Position numbers and translations under genes: made by a program. A model generated the notes under the pieces. The model made no database searches and had not been told where the DNA came from. It was given only the letters and a program-made list of their open reading frames with translations. A stretch of 64,000 nt of DNA from [Empedobacter] haloabium (GTDB taxonomy: Bacteria; Pseudomonadota; Gammaproteobacteria; Burkholderiales; Burkholderiaceae_D), in assembly GCA_008011715.2 (NCBI GenBank), contig CP136508.1:1-64000 (forward strand), given 5' to 3'. Below are positions 47,925 through 57,722 of the stretch, piece after piece. The first letter of the stretch is position 1, and each line of letters starts with the position of its first letter.

Positions 47925-48062
47925 ACGAGCGTTCGTTTTTTTCAACGCAGGCTGCGGACATGACGGGTTCAGCCGGTGCCGTGCTGCCGGCGTTCATCAA
48001 AGAGCTGGTATAAAGAGGCAGGCTCGCGCAGCCAGGGCTTTGCCCGGTCCGGTGTACCGGAC
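47925..48062 (+). promoter_or_regulatory. Two palindromes in the upstream region of fadD copy 1
   Basis: ACGA-GCGT-TCGT (47925-47936) is a short palindrome followed by a T7 tract. GTCCGGT-GT-ACCGGAC (48047-48062) is a perfect 7+7 palindrome 57 nt before the fadD start. Both are sized like repressor operators. No regulator gene for them is visible here, so assignment to a fatty-acid regulator is only a guess. The remainder of 47864-48119 shows no gene. Confidence 0.45.
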
Positions 48063-48119
48063 GGGCGGAACCGGGGTGGACGACCTCCCAACGATAATAT
48101 CGAGACACGAGGGCACAGC

Positions 48120-49817
48120 ATGGAAAAAATCTGGTTGAAGTCGTACCCGCCCGGCGTTCCTGCCGAGATCGATCCGAATCAGTACCGCTCCCTGGTACAT
48201 CTGCTGGAAGATTCCTTCCACAAGTTCGGCAACCGCAAGGCCTTTGTCTGCATGGACAAGGCCATCACCTACGCGGAACTGGATGCCTATTCGAAGCGCC
48301 TGGGCGCCTGGTTGCAAAGCCGCGGCATGAAGCCGGGCGCGCGCGTGGCCGTGATGATGCCGAACGTGCTGCAATACCCGATCGCCATCGCCGCCGTGCT
48401 GCGCGCCGGCTATACCGTCGTCAACGTCAATCCGCTGTACACGCCGCGCGAGCTGGAACACCAGTTGACCGATGCCGGCGCGGAAGCCATCGTCATCCTC
48501 GAGAATTTCGCGCACACGCTGGAGCAGGTGCTGCCGCGCACGCCGGTCAAGCACATCATCGTCGCCAATATGGGCGAGATGCTGGGCGGCCTGAAGGGCG
48601 CCATCGTCAATTTCGTCGTGCGCAATGTCAAGAAGATGGTGCCGGCCTATTCGCTGCCGAACGCCGTGCGCTTCAAGGCCGCGCTGGCCCATGCCTCGGC
48701 GATGAAGCTGACGCCCGTCGAGCTGGGTCATGAGGATGTCGCGTTCCTGCAGTACACGGGTGGCACGACCGGCGTTGCGAAGGGCGCTACCTTGACGCAC
48801 CGGAACGTCATCGCCAACGTGCTGCAATCGGAAGCATGGTCGCAACCAGGCGTGCAGAAGGAGCCGCAAGTCGAGCAGCTGTCGATCGTCTGCGCGCTGC
48901 CGCTGTACCATATCTTCGCGCTGACCGCGTGCGCCCTGTGGGGCATGCGCATGGGCGCGCTGAACATCCTGATTCCGAACCCGCGCGACATTCCCGGCCT
49001 GATCCGCGAACTGGGCAAATACAAGTTCAACATCCTGCCGGCCGTGAACACGCTGTACAACGCGCTCGTCAACCACCCCGGCTTCCGCCACCTGGACTTC
49101 TCCGGCCTGAAGATGGCCAACGGCGGCGGCATGGCCGTGCAGAAGGCCGTCAACGACAAGTGGCTGGCCGCGACGGGCGTGTCGATCATCGAGGGCTATG
49201 GCCTGTCGGAGACGTCGCCGGTGGCCACCTGCAACCGCTCCGACAGCACGGCGTTCACCGGCACGATCGGCCTGCCGCTGCCGTCCACCGAGATCGCCAT
49301 CCTGGACGACGACGGCAACGAAGTCCCGCTCGGCCAGCCGGGCGAGATCGCGATCCGCGGCCCCCAGGTGATGCGCGGCTACTGGAACCGGCCGGACGAA
49401 ACGGCCAAGGTCATGACGCCCGACGGCTTCTTCAAGTCGGGCGACGTGGGCATCATGGACGAAACGGGCTACACCCGCATCGTCGATCGCAAGAAGGACA
49501 TGATCCTGGTCTCCGGCTTCAACGTATATCCCAACGAGCTGGAATCGGTGGTGGCGACCCACCCGGGCGTGCTGGAATGCGCCTGCATCGGCGTGCCGGA
49601 CGAGCATTCGGGCGAGGCCGTCAAGCTGTTCGTCGTGCGCAAGGATCCGAACCTGACGATCGACGAGCTGATGGCCTTCTGCAAGGACAACCTGACCGGC
49701 TACAAGAAACCGAAGTACATCGAGTTCCGCGACGAACTCCCGAAAACCAATGTCGGCAAGATCCTGCGCCGCGCGCTGCGCGACGAGATGACGGCCGGCG
49801 CCAAAAAGGCGGCATAA
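48120..49817 (+). CDS. fadD: Long-chain-fatty-acid--CoA ligase, copy 1
   Basis: This 565-aa AMP-forming acyl-CoA synthetase activates fatty acids for beta-oxidation. Motifs are the ATP/AMP P-loop YTGGTTGVAKG (212-222), GYGLSETSPV, the adenylate-binding SGDVGIMDETG, the fatty-acyl-CoA hinge motif VDRKKDMILVSGFNVYPNE, and the catalytic Lys in KTNVGKILRR. Length and motifs fit E. coli FadD (561 aa). The ATG at 48120 has GAGGG upstream; an in-frame earlier ATG at 47976 lies in the regulatory region. A 12-bp terminator separates it from its paralogue 81 nt downstream. Confidence 0.92.
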   Translation: MEKIWLKSYPPGVPAEIDPNQYRSLVHLLEDSFHKFGNRKAFVCMDKAITYAELDAYSKRLGAWLQSRGMKPGARVAVMMPNVLQYPIAIAAVLRAGYTVVNVNPLYTPRELEHQLTDAGAEAIVILENFAHTLEQVLPRTPVKHIIVANMGEMLGGLKGAIVNFVVRNVKKMVPAYSLPNAVRFKAALAHASAMKLTPVELGHEDVAFLQYTGGTTGVAKGATLTHRNVIANVLQSEAWSQPGVQKEPQVEQLSIVCALPLYHIFALTACALWGMRMGALNILIPNPRDIPGLIRELGKYKFNILPAVNTLYNALVNHPGFRHLDFSGLKMANGGGMAVQKAVNDKWLAATGVSIIEGYGLSETSPVATCNRSDSTAFTGTIGLPLPSTEIAILDDDGNEVPLGQPGEIAIRGPQVMRGYWNRPDETAKVMTPDGFFKSGDVGIMDETGYTRIVDRKKDMILVSGFNVYPNELESVVATHPGVLECACIGVPDEHSGEAVKLFVVRKDPNLTIDELMAFCKDNLTGYKKPKYIEFRDELPKTNVGKILRRALRDEMTAGAKKAA

Positions 49818-49834
49818 TCCCGGCCCCCGGCCGA

Positions 49835-49862
49835 AAAAGCCGCCTGGCGACAGGCGGCTTTT
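49835..49862. terminator. Terminator between the two fadD genes
   Basis: AAAAGCCGCCTG-GCGA-CAGGCGGCTTTT is a perfect 12-bp stem with A- and T-tracts, able to act in either direction. It lies upstream of the second fadD, so copy 2 needs either readthrough or its own promoter. Confidence 0.88.
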
Positions 49863-49898
49863 ATACTTGCCGCAGACAGACGAAAGAAGAGGCATCGA

Positions 49899-51569
49899 AT
49901 GGAAAAAATCTGGTTGAAATCCTATCCTGAAGGCGTACCGGCCGAAATCGACTGCACGCAGTACCGCTCGGTCACGCACTTGCTGGAGGATTCGTTCCGG
50001 AAGTACGCGAACCAGAACGCGTGCGTGTGCATGGACAAGTTCCTGACCTATGCGCAGCTGGACCAGATGTCGCAGAAGTTCGGTGCCTGGTTGCAGGGCA
50101 AGGGCCTGAAGCAGGGCGCCCGCGTGGCGATCATGCTGCCCAATGTGCTGCAGTACCCCGTGGTGATGGCCGGCATCCTGCGCGCCGGCTACACGGTCGT
50201 CAACGTCAACCCGCTGTACACGCCGCGCGAGCTGGAACATCAGCTGAAGGACTCCGGCGCCGAAGCCATCGTCGTGCTGGAGAACTTCGCGACCACCGTG
50301 CAGGAAGTGCTGCACAACACGCCGGTCAAGCACGTCATCGTCGCCTCGATGGGCGACCTGCTGGGCGGGATCAAGGGCGCCATCGTCAACTTCGCCGTGC
50401 GCCACGTGAAGAAGATGGTGCCGGCCTATTCGCTGCCGACGGCGATCCCTTTCAAGCAGGTACTGGCCGAAGGCAGTCGCATGACGCTCTCGCCGGTGAA
50501 AACGGGCCACGACGACATCGCCTTCCTGCAGTACACCGGCGGCACCACGGGCGTATCGAAGGGCGCGATGCTCACGCACCGCAACATCATCGCCAACGTG
50601 CTGCAGAACGACGCCTGGCTGCAGATGAAGCCGGGCAGCGACCAGCTGGTGTTCGTCTGCGCGCTGCCGCTGTATCACATCTACTCGCTGACGATCAGCG
50701 CGCTGATGAGCATGCGCGTGGGCGGCCTGAACGTGCTGATCCCGAACCCGCGCGACATTCCCGGCTTCGTCAAGGAACTGGCCAAGTACAAGGTCACCGT
50801 GTTCCCGGCCGTGAACACGCTGTACAACGCGCTGCTGAACAACCCCGATTTTCACAAGCTGGACTTCTCCAGCTACAAGATCTGCAACGGCGGCGGCATG
50901 GCCGTGCAGCAGGCCGTGGCCGACCGCTGGCTGAAGGTGACGGGCACGCCGATCATCGAAGGCTACGGCATGTCGGAGACGTCACCGGTGGCCACCGCCA
51001 ACCGCATCGACATCAAGGAATTCACCGGCACCATCGGTCTGCCGATCTCCTCGACCGACATCGCCATCCTGGATGATGACGGCAACAAATTGCCATTGGG
51101 CGCGACCGGCGAGATCGCGATCCGCGGCCCGCAGGTGATGGCCGGCTACTGGCAGCGCCCGGACGAGACGGCGAAGTCGATGACCCCGGATGGCTTCTTC
51201 AAGACGGGCGACGTGGGCATCATGGACGAGCGGGGCTATACCCGCATCGTCGACCGCAAGAAGGACATGATCATCGTCTCCGGCTTCAACGTCTACCCGA
51301 ACGAGGTGGAAGGCGTCGTCGCCGCGCATCCGGGCGTGCTGGAATGCGCCTGCATCGGCGTGCCGGACAAGAACTCGGGCGAAGCGGTGAAACTGTTCGT
51401 GGTGCGCAAGGACCCGAACCTGACCGCCGAGCAGCTGCAGGACTTCTGCAAGCACGAGCTGACCGCATACAAGAAGCCGAAGTACATCGAGTTCCGCGAC
51501 GAGCTGCCGAAGACGAACGTGGGCAAGATCCTGCGGCGCCAGCTGCGCGACGAGAAGCAGGCGGCTTAA
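49899..51569 (+). CDS. fadD: Long-chain-fatty-acid--CoA ligase, copy 2
   Basis: This 556-aa paralogue of the preceding gene has all motifs at the same residue numbers (YTGGTTGVSKG 212-222, GYGMSETSPV, KTNVGKILRRQ). The first residues MEKIWLKSYP are identical and even the DNA there is nearly identical, showing tandem duplication. The ATG has AAGAGG 6 nt upstream. The two copies probably differ in chain-length preference or expression, which cannot be read from sequence. It converges with the LysR gene across a perfect palindrome. Confidence 0.92.
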   Translation: MEKIWLKSYPEGVPAEIDCTQYRSVTHLLEDSFRKYANQNACVCMDKFLTYAQLDQMSQKFGAWLQGKGLKQGARVAIMLPNVLQYPVVMAGILRAGYTVVNVNPLYTPRELEHQLKDSGAEAIVVLENFATTVQEVLHNTPVKHVIVASMGDLLGGIKGAIVNFAVRHVKKMVPAYSLPTAIPFKQVLAEGSRMTLSPVKTGHDDIAFLQYTGGTTGVSKGAMLTHRNIIANVLQNDAWLQMKPGSDQLVFVCALPLYHIYSLTISALMSMRVGGLNVLIPNPRDIPGFVKELAKYKVTVFPAVNTLYNALLNNPDFHKLDFSSYKICNGGGMAVQQAVADRWLKVTGTPIIEGYGMSETSPVATANRIDIKEFTGTIGLPISSTDIAILDDDGNKLPLGATGEIAIRGPQVMAGYWQRPDETAKSMTPDGFFKTGDVGIMDERGYTRIVDRKKDMIIVSGFNVYPNEVEGVVAAHPGVLECACIGVPDKNSGEAVKLFVVRKDPNLTAEQLQDFCKHELTAYKKPKYIEFRDELPKTNVGKILRRQLRDEKQAA

Positions 51570-51580
51570 GCAAGACCCAT

Positions 51581-51633
51581 GGTGTCAGGCACCGAACTTC
51601 GCGTCTTCGACGCGAAGTTCGGTGCCTGACACC
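51581..51633. repeat. REP-like palindrome, GGTGTCAGGCACC type
   Basis: The arms 51581-51603 and 51611-51633 are perfectly complementary over 23 bp, with 2 more pairs into the loop. It is followed by GGGACAGACCC. It sits between convergent genes and could serve as bidirectional terminator, but the extreme perfection and its resemblance to 57618-57719 point to a repeated extragenic element. Confidence 0.75.
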
Positions 51634-51650
51634 GGTGTTTGGGACAGACC

Positions 51651-52541
51651 CTAGTGCTGGTGGTAAGCCTGCGTCACCAACCCCCGCAACCAGCGCTGCC
51701 CCGGATCCTCGTCCAGCGCGGCATGCCAGTACATCTCGATCCGCAGCGGTTTTAGCCTGATGGGCAGCGGCCGCACCACGATCGGCAGCAGCGCGCTCAT
51801 CGCGTTGGCAAACGCCGCCGGCGCCGTCAGCAGCCAGTCGCTGCCCGCCACCACCTGGCAGGCCGAAAAGTAGTGCTGGCACACCATCCCGATCTCGCGC
51901 GCCTTGCCGCCTTCGGCCAACAGCTGGTCGAGCGGATCGGTTCCGCCCTGCGACACCACCGACACATGCTTCGCCGCCAGGAAGTCGCGCGTGCGCAGCT
52001 CGTCCGCCAGTGGATGACCGGCGCGCAGCACCACCACCATCGTCTCGTGCGCCAGGAAGGCGCTGTTGATGCGGCTGTCCGTGTGCGTGCTGCGGTCGAT
52101 CACCAGGTCGATCGCGCCGGAGACCAGCTGACGGTCGACGTCCTCGCGCGGCACGCGCCGGCTGATCAGTTTTACCTTGGGCGCCTGGCTCGTGATGTGG
52201 CGCACCAGCACGGGCAGCATGACCGATTCCAGCACGTCCCGAAAACCCACCGTGAACACGGCGTCCACCTGGGCCGGATCGAACTCCTCGACCGCCTCCA
52301 CGGCGGCGCGCAGGCCGCTCAGGTGGAACGCGATCTTCGGCATCAGGGCCTGGGTCTTGAAGGTCGGGACCATGCGGTTGCCCTGGCGGACGAACAGCGG
52401 GTCGCCGAAGATCTCGCGCAGCCGGTTGAGCGAATGCGTGATCGCCGGCTGGGTCAGGTGCAGGGCTTTCGCCGCGCCCGTGATGCCGCCGTTGGCGTAG
52501 ATCGATTCCAGCACTTTCAGCAGGTTGACGTCGAAGCGCAC
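51651..52541 (-). CDS. LysR family transcriptional regulator
   Basis: This 296-aa regulator has an N-terminal winged helix-turn-helix (GGITGAAKALHLTQPAITHSL, about 17-37) and a LysR substrate domain from about 90. I prefer the GTG at 52541 (VRFDVNLLKVLESIY, AAGGA 6 nt upstream) over the ATG at 52580, which has no ribosome site and would add 13 unusual residues. It is divergent from the acyl-CoA dehydrogenase operon across 121 nt, the standard arrangement for a LysR activator of that operon. The inducer is unknown. Confidence 0.87.
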   Translation of the reverse strand: MRFDVNLLKVLESIYANGGITGAAKALHLTQPAITHSLNRLREIFGDPLFVRQGNRMVPTFKTQALMPKIAFHLSGLRAAVEAVEEFDPAQVDAVFTVGFRDVLESVMLPVLVRHITSQAPKVKLISRRVPREDVDRQLVSGAIDLVIDRSTHTDSRINSAFLAHETMVVVLRAGHPLADELRTRDFLAAKHVSVVSQGGTDPLDQLLAEGGKAREIGMVCQHYFSACQVVAGSDWLLTAPAAFANAMSALLPIVVRPLPIRLKPLRIEMYWHAALDEDPGQRWLRGLVTQAYHQH

Positions 52542-52662
52542 GAGGTTCCTTCGCCCATAAACAGGATTGATGACCTCCATAAAAATACGTCAATTTGATT
52601 TAAGGGGCAACTGTTCTAGACTCGGTTCACCACACCCACCATGAACACAGCGAGGAGCAGCG

Positions 52663-53909
<1,247 letters not shown>

Positions 53910-53913
<4 letters not shown>

Positions 53914-54743
53914 GCGACAGGATTTTCATCACGGGCGGTGCGTCGGGACTGGGGCGCGAGATCGCGCTGCGCTGGGCGCGCACGGGCGCGCGCGTGTGCA
54001 TCGGCGACTTGAACGATGCACGCGGCGCGCAGGTAGAGGCGGAAATCCGCCAGGCCGGCGGCACCGGCATGTACGTGCACTGCGACGTGACGAGCAGCGA
54101 GGACCTGCAGGCGGTGGCGCAGCGCCTCGTTGGCGAGTGGGGCGGCATCGACATCGTCGTCAACAACGCCGGCGTGGCCACGGCCGGCACCGTCAACGCC
54201 GAACCGATCGAGCAGTGGCAGTGGATCCTGAACATCAACCTGCTGGGCGTCGTGCGCGGTTGCCAGACGTTCGCGCCGCCGTTGCGCGCGCAGCAGCGTG
54301 GTCACATCGTCAACGTGGCGTCGATGGCCGGCCTGGTGCATCCGCCCGGCATGGGCAGCTACAACGCCAGCAAGGCGGCCGTCGTCGCATTTTCCGAGAC
54401 CTTGTTCCTGGAGCTGGCCAACGACAATGTCGGCGTGACGGTGGTGTGCCCGTCGTTCTTCCAGACCAACCTGGCCGAATCGCTGCGCACCACCGACCCG
54501 AAGGCCGCCGCCGGCGTGGCGAAGCTGCTGAGCAAGGGCCGCATCACTGCCGCGGGCGTGGCCGACAGCGTGTTCAACGCCGTGCAGGCCAACCAGTTCC
54601 TCGTGCTTCCGCACGCGGACGACCGCAAGACCCACCTGATGAAGCGCTGGCTGCCGCTGCGCACCTACCTGAACAAGATGCGCCACCTGACCCGCAAGTC
54701 GTTCCCCGGTGGCCGCGCCGCCGCTGCCGCCAAGGAGGCATAA
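53910..54743 (+). CDS. SDR family oxidoreductase
   Basis: This 277-aa classical short-chain dehydrogenase has the cofactor motif TGGASGLG (8-15), a NNAG motif, and catalytic Ser138, Tyr151 and Lys155 (SYNASK). In an acyl-CoA dehydrogenase operon it may act as a 3-hydroxyacyl-CoA or related alcohol dehydrogenase (inferred). The C-terminus is basic (about 245-277, RTYLNKMRHLTRKS). It overlaps the upstream gene by 4 nt and lies 3 nt before the next. Confidence 0.9.
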
Positions 54744-54746
54744 ACG

Positions 54747-56609
54747 ATGCAATCGAAGATCCTGTCCCGCCGCGACCTGGCGTTCCTGCTGTACGAATGG
54801 CTCGACGTGGAAAGCCTGACGCAGCGGCCGCGCTTTGCCGACCATAGTCGCGAAACGTTCGACGGCGCGCTCGACACGGCCGAGCGCATCGCGACCGACC
54901 TGTTCGCCACCCATAACAAGAAGAACGACCAGAACGAGCCGCACGTCGTCGACGGCAAAGTGGTGCTGGTGCCGGAAGTGAAGGCGGCGCTGGACGCGTG
55001 GTCGCAGGCCGGCCTGCTGGCTGCATCACAGGACTACGACTACGGCGGCATGCAGCTGCCGTGCACGGTCGAAAAAGCCGTCGTCGCCTGGTGCAAGGCG
55101 GCCAATATCGCCACGGCGGCCTACCTGCTGCTGACCGGCGCCAACGCCAACACGCTGCTGAAGACCGCGACGCCGTTGCAGGTCGAGCGCTTCGTGCGGC
55201 CGATGCTGGCCGGCGAGTTCTTCGGCACCATGTGCCTGTCCGAACCGCAGGCCGGATCGAGCCTGTCGGACATCACCACCCGCGCCGTGCCTGATCCGGT
55301 GGACGGGCCGGAAGGCGAGCGCCAGTACCGGCTGTCCGGCAACAAGATGTGGATCTCGGGCGGGGAGCATGAGCTGGCCGGGAATATCGTGCACCTGGTG
55401 CTGGCGAAGATCCCGGACGCGGAAGGGCGCCTGATCCCCGGCGTGAAGGGCATCTCGTTGTTCATCGTGCCGAAGTACGTGCTGGATGCGGACGGCAAGC
55501 CGGGCGAACGCAACGACATCGTGCTGGCGGGCCTGAACCACAAGATGGGCAACCGCGGCACCACCAACTGCCTGCTGAACTTCGGCGAAGGCCAGTTCAA
55601 GCCGGGCGGGTGCGCCGGCGCCATCGGCTACCTGGTCGGCCAGCCGCACCAGGGCCTGGCGAACATGTTCCACATGATGAACGAGGCCCGCATCGGCGTC
55701 GGCATGGGCGCCACCGTGCTGGGCATCACCGGCTACCTGCACGCGCTGGACTATGCGCGCACACGCCTGCAGGGCCGGCATCCGGCCCAGAAGGACCCGG
55801 CGCAGCCGCAGCTGCCGATCATCGACCATACCGACGTGCGCCGCATGCTGCTGGCACAGAAAGCGTACGTGGAAGGCGCACTGGCACTGGTGCTGTATTC
55901 GGCCCGCCTGGTGGACGAGCAGCGCACGGCGCCGGACGAGGCGGCGCGCACCCGCGCCGGCATGCTGCTGGACTTCCTGACGCCGATCACGAAATCCTGG
56001 CCGGCGCAGTGGTGCGTGGAGGCGAACAGCCTGGCCATCCAGGTGCATGGCGGCTATGGCTACACGCGCGAGTACAACGTCGAGCAGTTCTATCGCGACA
56101 ACCGGCTCAACCCGATCCACGAAGGCACGCATGGCATCCATGGCCTCGACCTGCTGGGGCGCAAGGTGTCGATCCAGCAGGGGGCGCTGTTCCAGGCCCT
56201 TGGCGAAGAGATCGGACGCACGGTGTCACGCGGCAGCGACGTGCCGGGCGATGTGGCAGCCTATGCGGGGCAACTCGACGGTGCCTGGCGCCGCGTGACC
56301 GAGGTGACGCAGGCGCTGTACGGCGCGGGCGACATGAACAAGACGCTGGCCAACGCCAGCCTGTACCTGGAGGCGGTCGGGCACGTCGTCATCGCCTGGA
56401 TGTGGCTGGAGCAGGCGATCGTGGCCCATGCCGCGCTGGCGCGCGCAGAACGTGACGAAGTACGCGACGAGGAGCGCGATTTCTACCGCGGCAAGCTGCA
56501 GGCGTGCCGTTACTTCTACCGCTGGGAATTGCCGAAGGTGGCGCCGCAGCTGGCGCTGCTGGCGCAACTCGACACCACGGCGCTGGACATGCAGGACGCC
56601 TGGTTCTGA
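54747..56609 (+). CDS. Acyl-CoA dehydrogenase, long form (DmdC/FadE-like)
   Basis: This is a 620-aa acyl-CoA dehydrogenase with the extra C-terminal domain of the family that includes 3-methylmercaptopropionyl-CoA dehydrogenase DmdC. It has CLSEPQAGSSLSD, NKMWISGGEH, MNEARIGVGMGA and NPIHEGTHGIHGLDLLGRK; Glu459 in HEGT is the expected catalytic base. It is translated from a start 3 nt after the SDR gene. Members act on many acyl-CoAs, and the DMSP pathway itself is not indicated by neighbours. Confidence 0.88.
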   Translation: MQSKILSRRDLAFLLYEWLDVESLTQRPRFADHSRETFDGALDTAERIATDLFATHNKKNDQNEPHVVDGKVVLVPEVKAALDAWSQAGLLAASQDYDYGGMQLPCTVEKAVVAWCKAANIATAAYLLLTGANANTLLKTATPLQVERFVRPMLAGEFFGTMCLSEPQAGSSLSDITTRAVPDPVDGPEGERQYRLSGNKMWISGGEHELAGNIVHLVLAKIPDAEGRLIPGVKGISLFIVPKYVLDADGKPGERNDIVLAGLNHKMGNRGTTNCLLNFGEGQFKPGGCAGAIGYLVGQPHQGLANMFHMMNEARIGVGMGATVLGITGYLHALDYARTRLQGRHPAQKDPAQPQLPIIDHTDVRRMLLAQKAYVEGALALVLYSARLVDEQRTAPDEAARTRAGMLLDFLTPITKSWPAQWCVEANSLAIQVHGGYGYTREYNVEQFYRDNRLNPIHEGTHGIHGLDLLGRKVSIQQGALFQALGEEIGRTVSRGSDVPGDVAAYAGQLDGAWRRVTEVTQALYGAGDMNKTLANASLYLEAVGHVVIAWMWLEQAIVAHAALARAERDEVRDEERDFYRGKLQACRYFYRWELPKVAPQLALLAQLDTTALDMQDAWF

Positions 56610-56631
56610 CAAGATAAAACAAGGAGACGAT

Positions 56632-57612
56632 ATGCAAGCAGTGCTGTGCAAGGCCTGGGGCCTGCCCGAAACGCTCGTGGTGGAAGACCTGCCGGACCTG
56701 GTGCCGGGGCCGGGCCAGGTCGCGGTGGACGTCAAGGCGGCCGGCGTCAATTTCCCGGACGTGCTGATCATCCAGGGCAAGTACCAGTTCAAGCCGGAGC
56801 TGCCGTTCACCCCCGGCAGCGAGCTGTCCGGCGTCGTGCGCGCGGTGGGCGAGGGCGTCAGCGCCGTCAAGCCGGGCGACCGGGTCATCGCGTTCACGAC
56901 CGGCGGCGCGTTCGCCCAGCAGGCCGTGGTGCCGCAGCAGGCCGTGATGCCGATGCCGCCGGGGATGGACTTCGATACGGCGGCCGCCATCACGCTGACG
57001 TATGGTACCTCGCACCACGCCGTCGTCGATCGCGCCGCGCTGCAGCCGGGCGAGACGATGCTGGTGCTGGGCGCGGCCGGCGGCGTCGGCCTGGCCGCCA
57101 TCGAGATCGGCAAGGCGCTTGGCGCGCGCGTGATCGCCGCCGCGTCCAGCGAGGAAAAGCTGGCCGTCTGCCGCGAGCATGGCGCGGACGCCACGATCAA
57201 CTATGCCAAGGAAGACCTGCGCGAAGCCATCAAGGCCGCCACCGACGGCAAGGGCCCGGACGTGATCTACGACCCGGTCGGCGGCGAGTATGCGGAAGCG
57301 GCATTCCGCTCGATCGGCTGGCGCGGCCGCTATCTCGTGATCGGCTTTGCCAACGGCGAGATTCCGAAGCTGCCGTTCAACCTGATGCTGCTGAAGGGCG
57401 CTTCGGTGGTCGGCGTGTTCTGGGGCGAGTTCGCCAAGCGCGAGCCGGCTGCGAACGGCCGTGCGATGCGCCAGCTGATGGGCTGGATGGCCGAGGGCAA
57501 GATCCGGCCGCACATCTCGGCGCGCTATCCGCTGGCGCGCACAGCGCAGGCGCTGGAGGACATGGCGGCGCGCAAGGTGACGGGGAAGGTGGTCATCCAG
57601 CCGGGCAGTTGA
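56632..57612 (+). CDS. NADPH:quinone oxidoreductase family protein (zinc-free MDR)
   Basis: This 326-aa medium-chain reductase lacks the zinc ligands of alcohol dehydrogenases. It has an N-terminal GroES-like fold (AAGVNFPDVLIIQGKYQF, TPGSELSG) and a Rossmann motif GAAGGVG (147-153). Such enzymes reduce quinones or enoyl groups with NADPH. The ATG has AAGGAG 5 nt upstream. It is the last gene of the acyl-CoA dehydrogenase operon and is followed by a REP-like palindrome. Confidence 0.9.
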   Translation: MQAVLCKAWGLPETLVVEDLPDLVPGPGQVAVDVKAAGVNFPDVLIIQGKYQFKPELPFTPGSELSGVVRAVGEGVSAVKPGDRVIAFTTGGAFAQQAVVPQQAVMPMPPGMDFDTAAAITLTYGTSHHAVVDRAALQPGETMLVLGAAGGVGLAAIEIGKALGARVIAAASSEEKLAVCREHGADATINYAKEDLREAIKAATDGKGPDVIYDPVGGEYAEAAFRSIGWRGRYLVIGFANGEIPKLPFNLMLLKGASVVGVFWGEFAKREPAANGRAMRQLMGWMAEGKIRPHISARYPLARTAQALEDMAARKVTGKVVIQPGS

Positions 57613-57617
57613 TCCGC

Positions 57618-57719
57618 ATGGGGTCTGTCCCCGCAGGGGACTGACCCCGAAGTTTGCCGGCGATTTCACGGAACGTCGCCAACTTCGGGGTCAGTCCCTT
57701 TGCAGAGACAGACCCCAAT
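57618..57719. repeat. REP-like nested palindrome, GGGGTCTGTCCC type
   Basis: The outer arms TGGGGTCTGTC (57619-57629) and GACAGACCCCA (57707-57717) enclose an 18-bp inner pair (57637-57654 with 57681-57698, GGGACTGACCCCGAAGTT). The element fills the whole gap between two convergent stop codons. Its sequence is related to the palindromes at 16225 and 51581. Confidence 0.78.
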
Positions 57720-57722
57720 GGT

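Noticed and set aside
47997..50855. 952-aa ORF antisense to both fadD genes
   Set aside because: A shadow of two genuine genes; no recognisable domain and no start context.
52542..52580. ATG start of the LysR gene at 52580
   Set aside because: No ribosome site and an atypical extra 13 residues; the GTG at 52541 has AAGGA and gives the standard LysR beginning.
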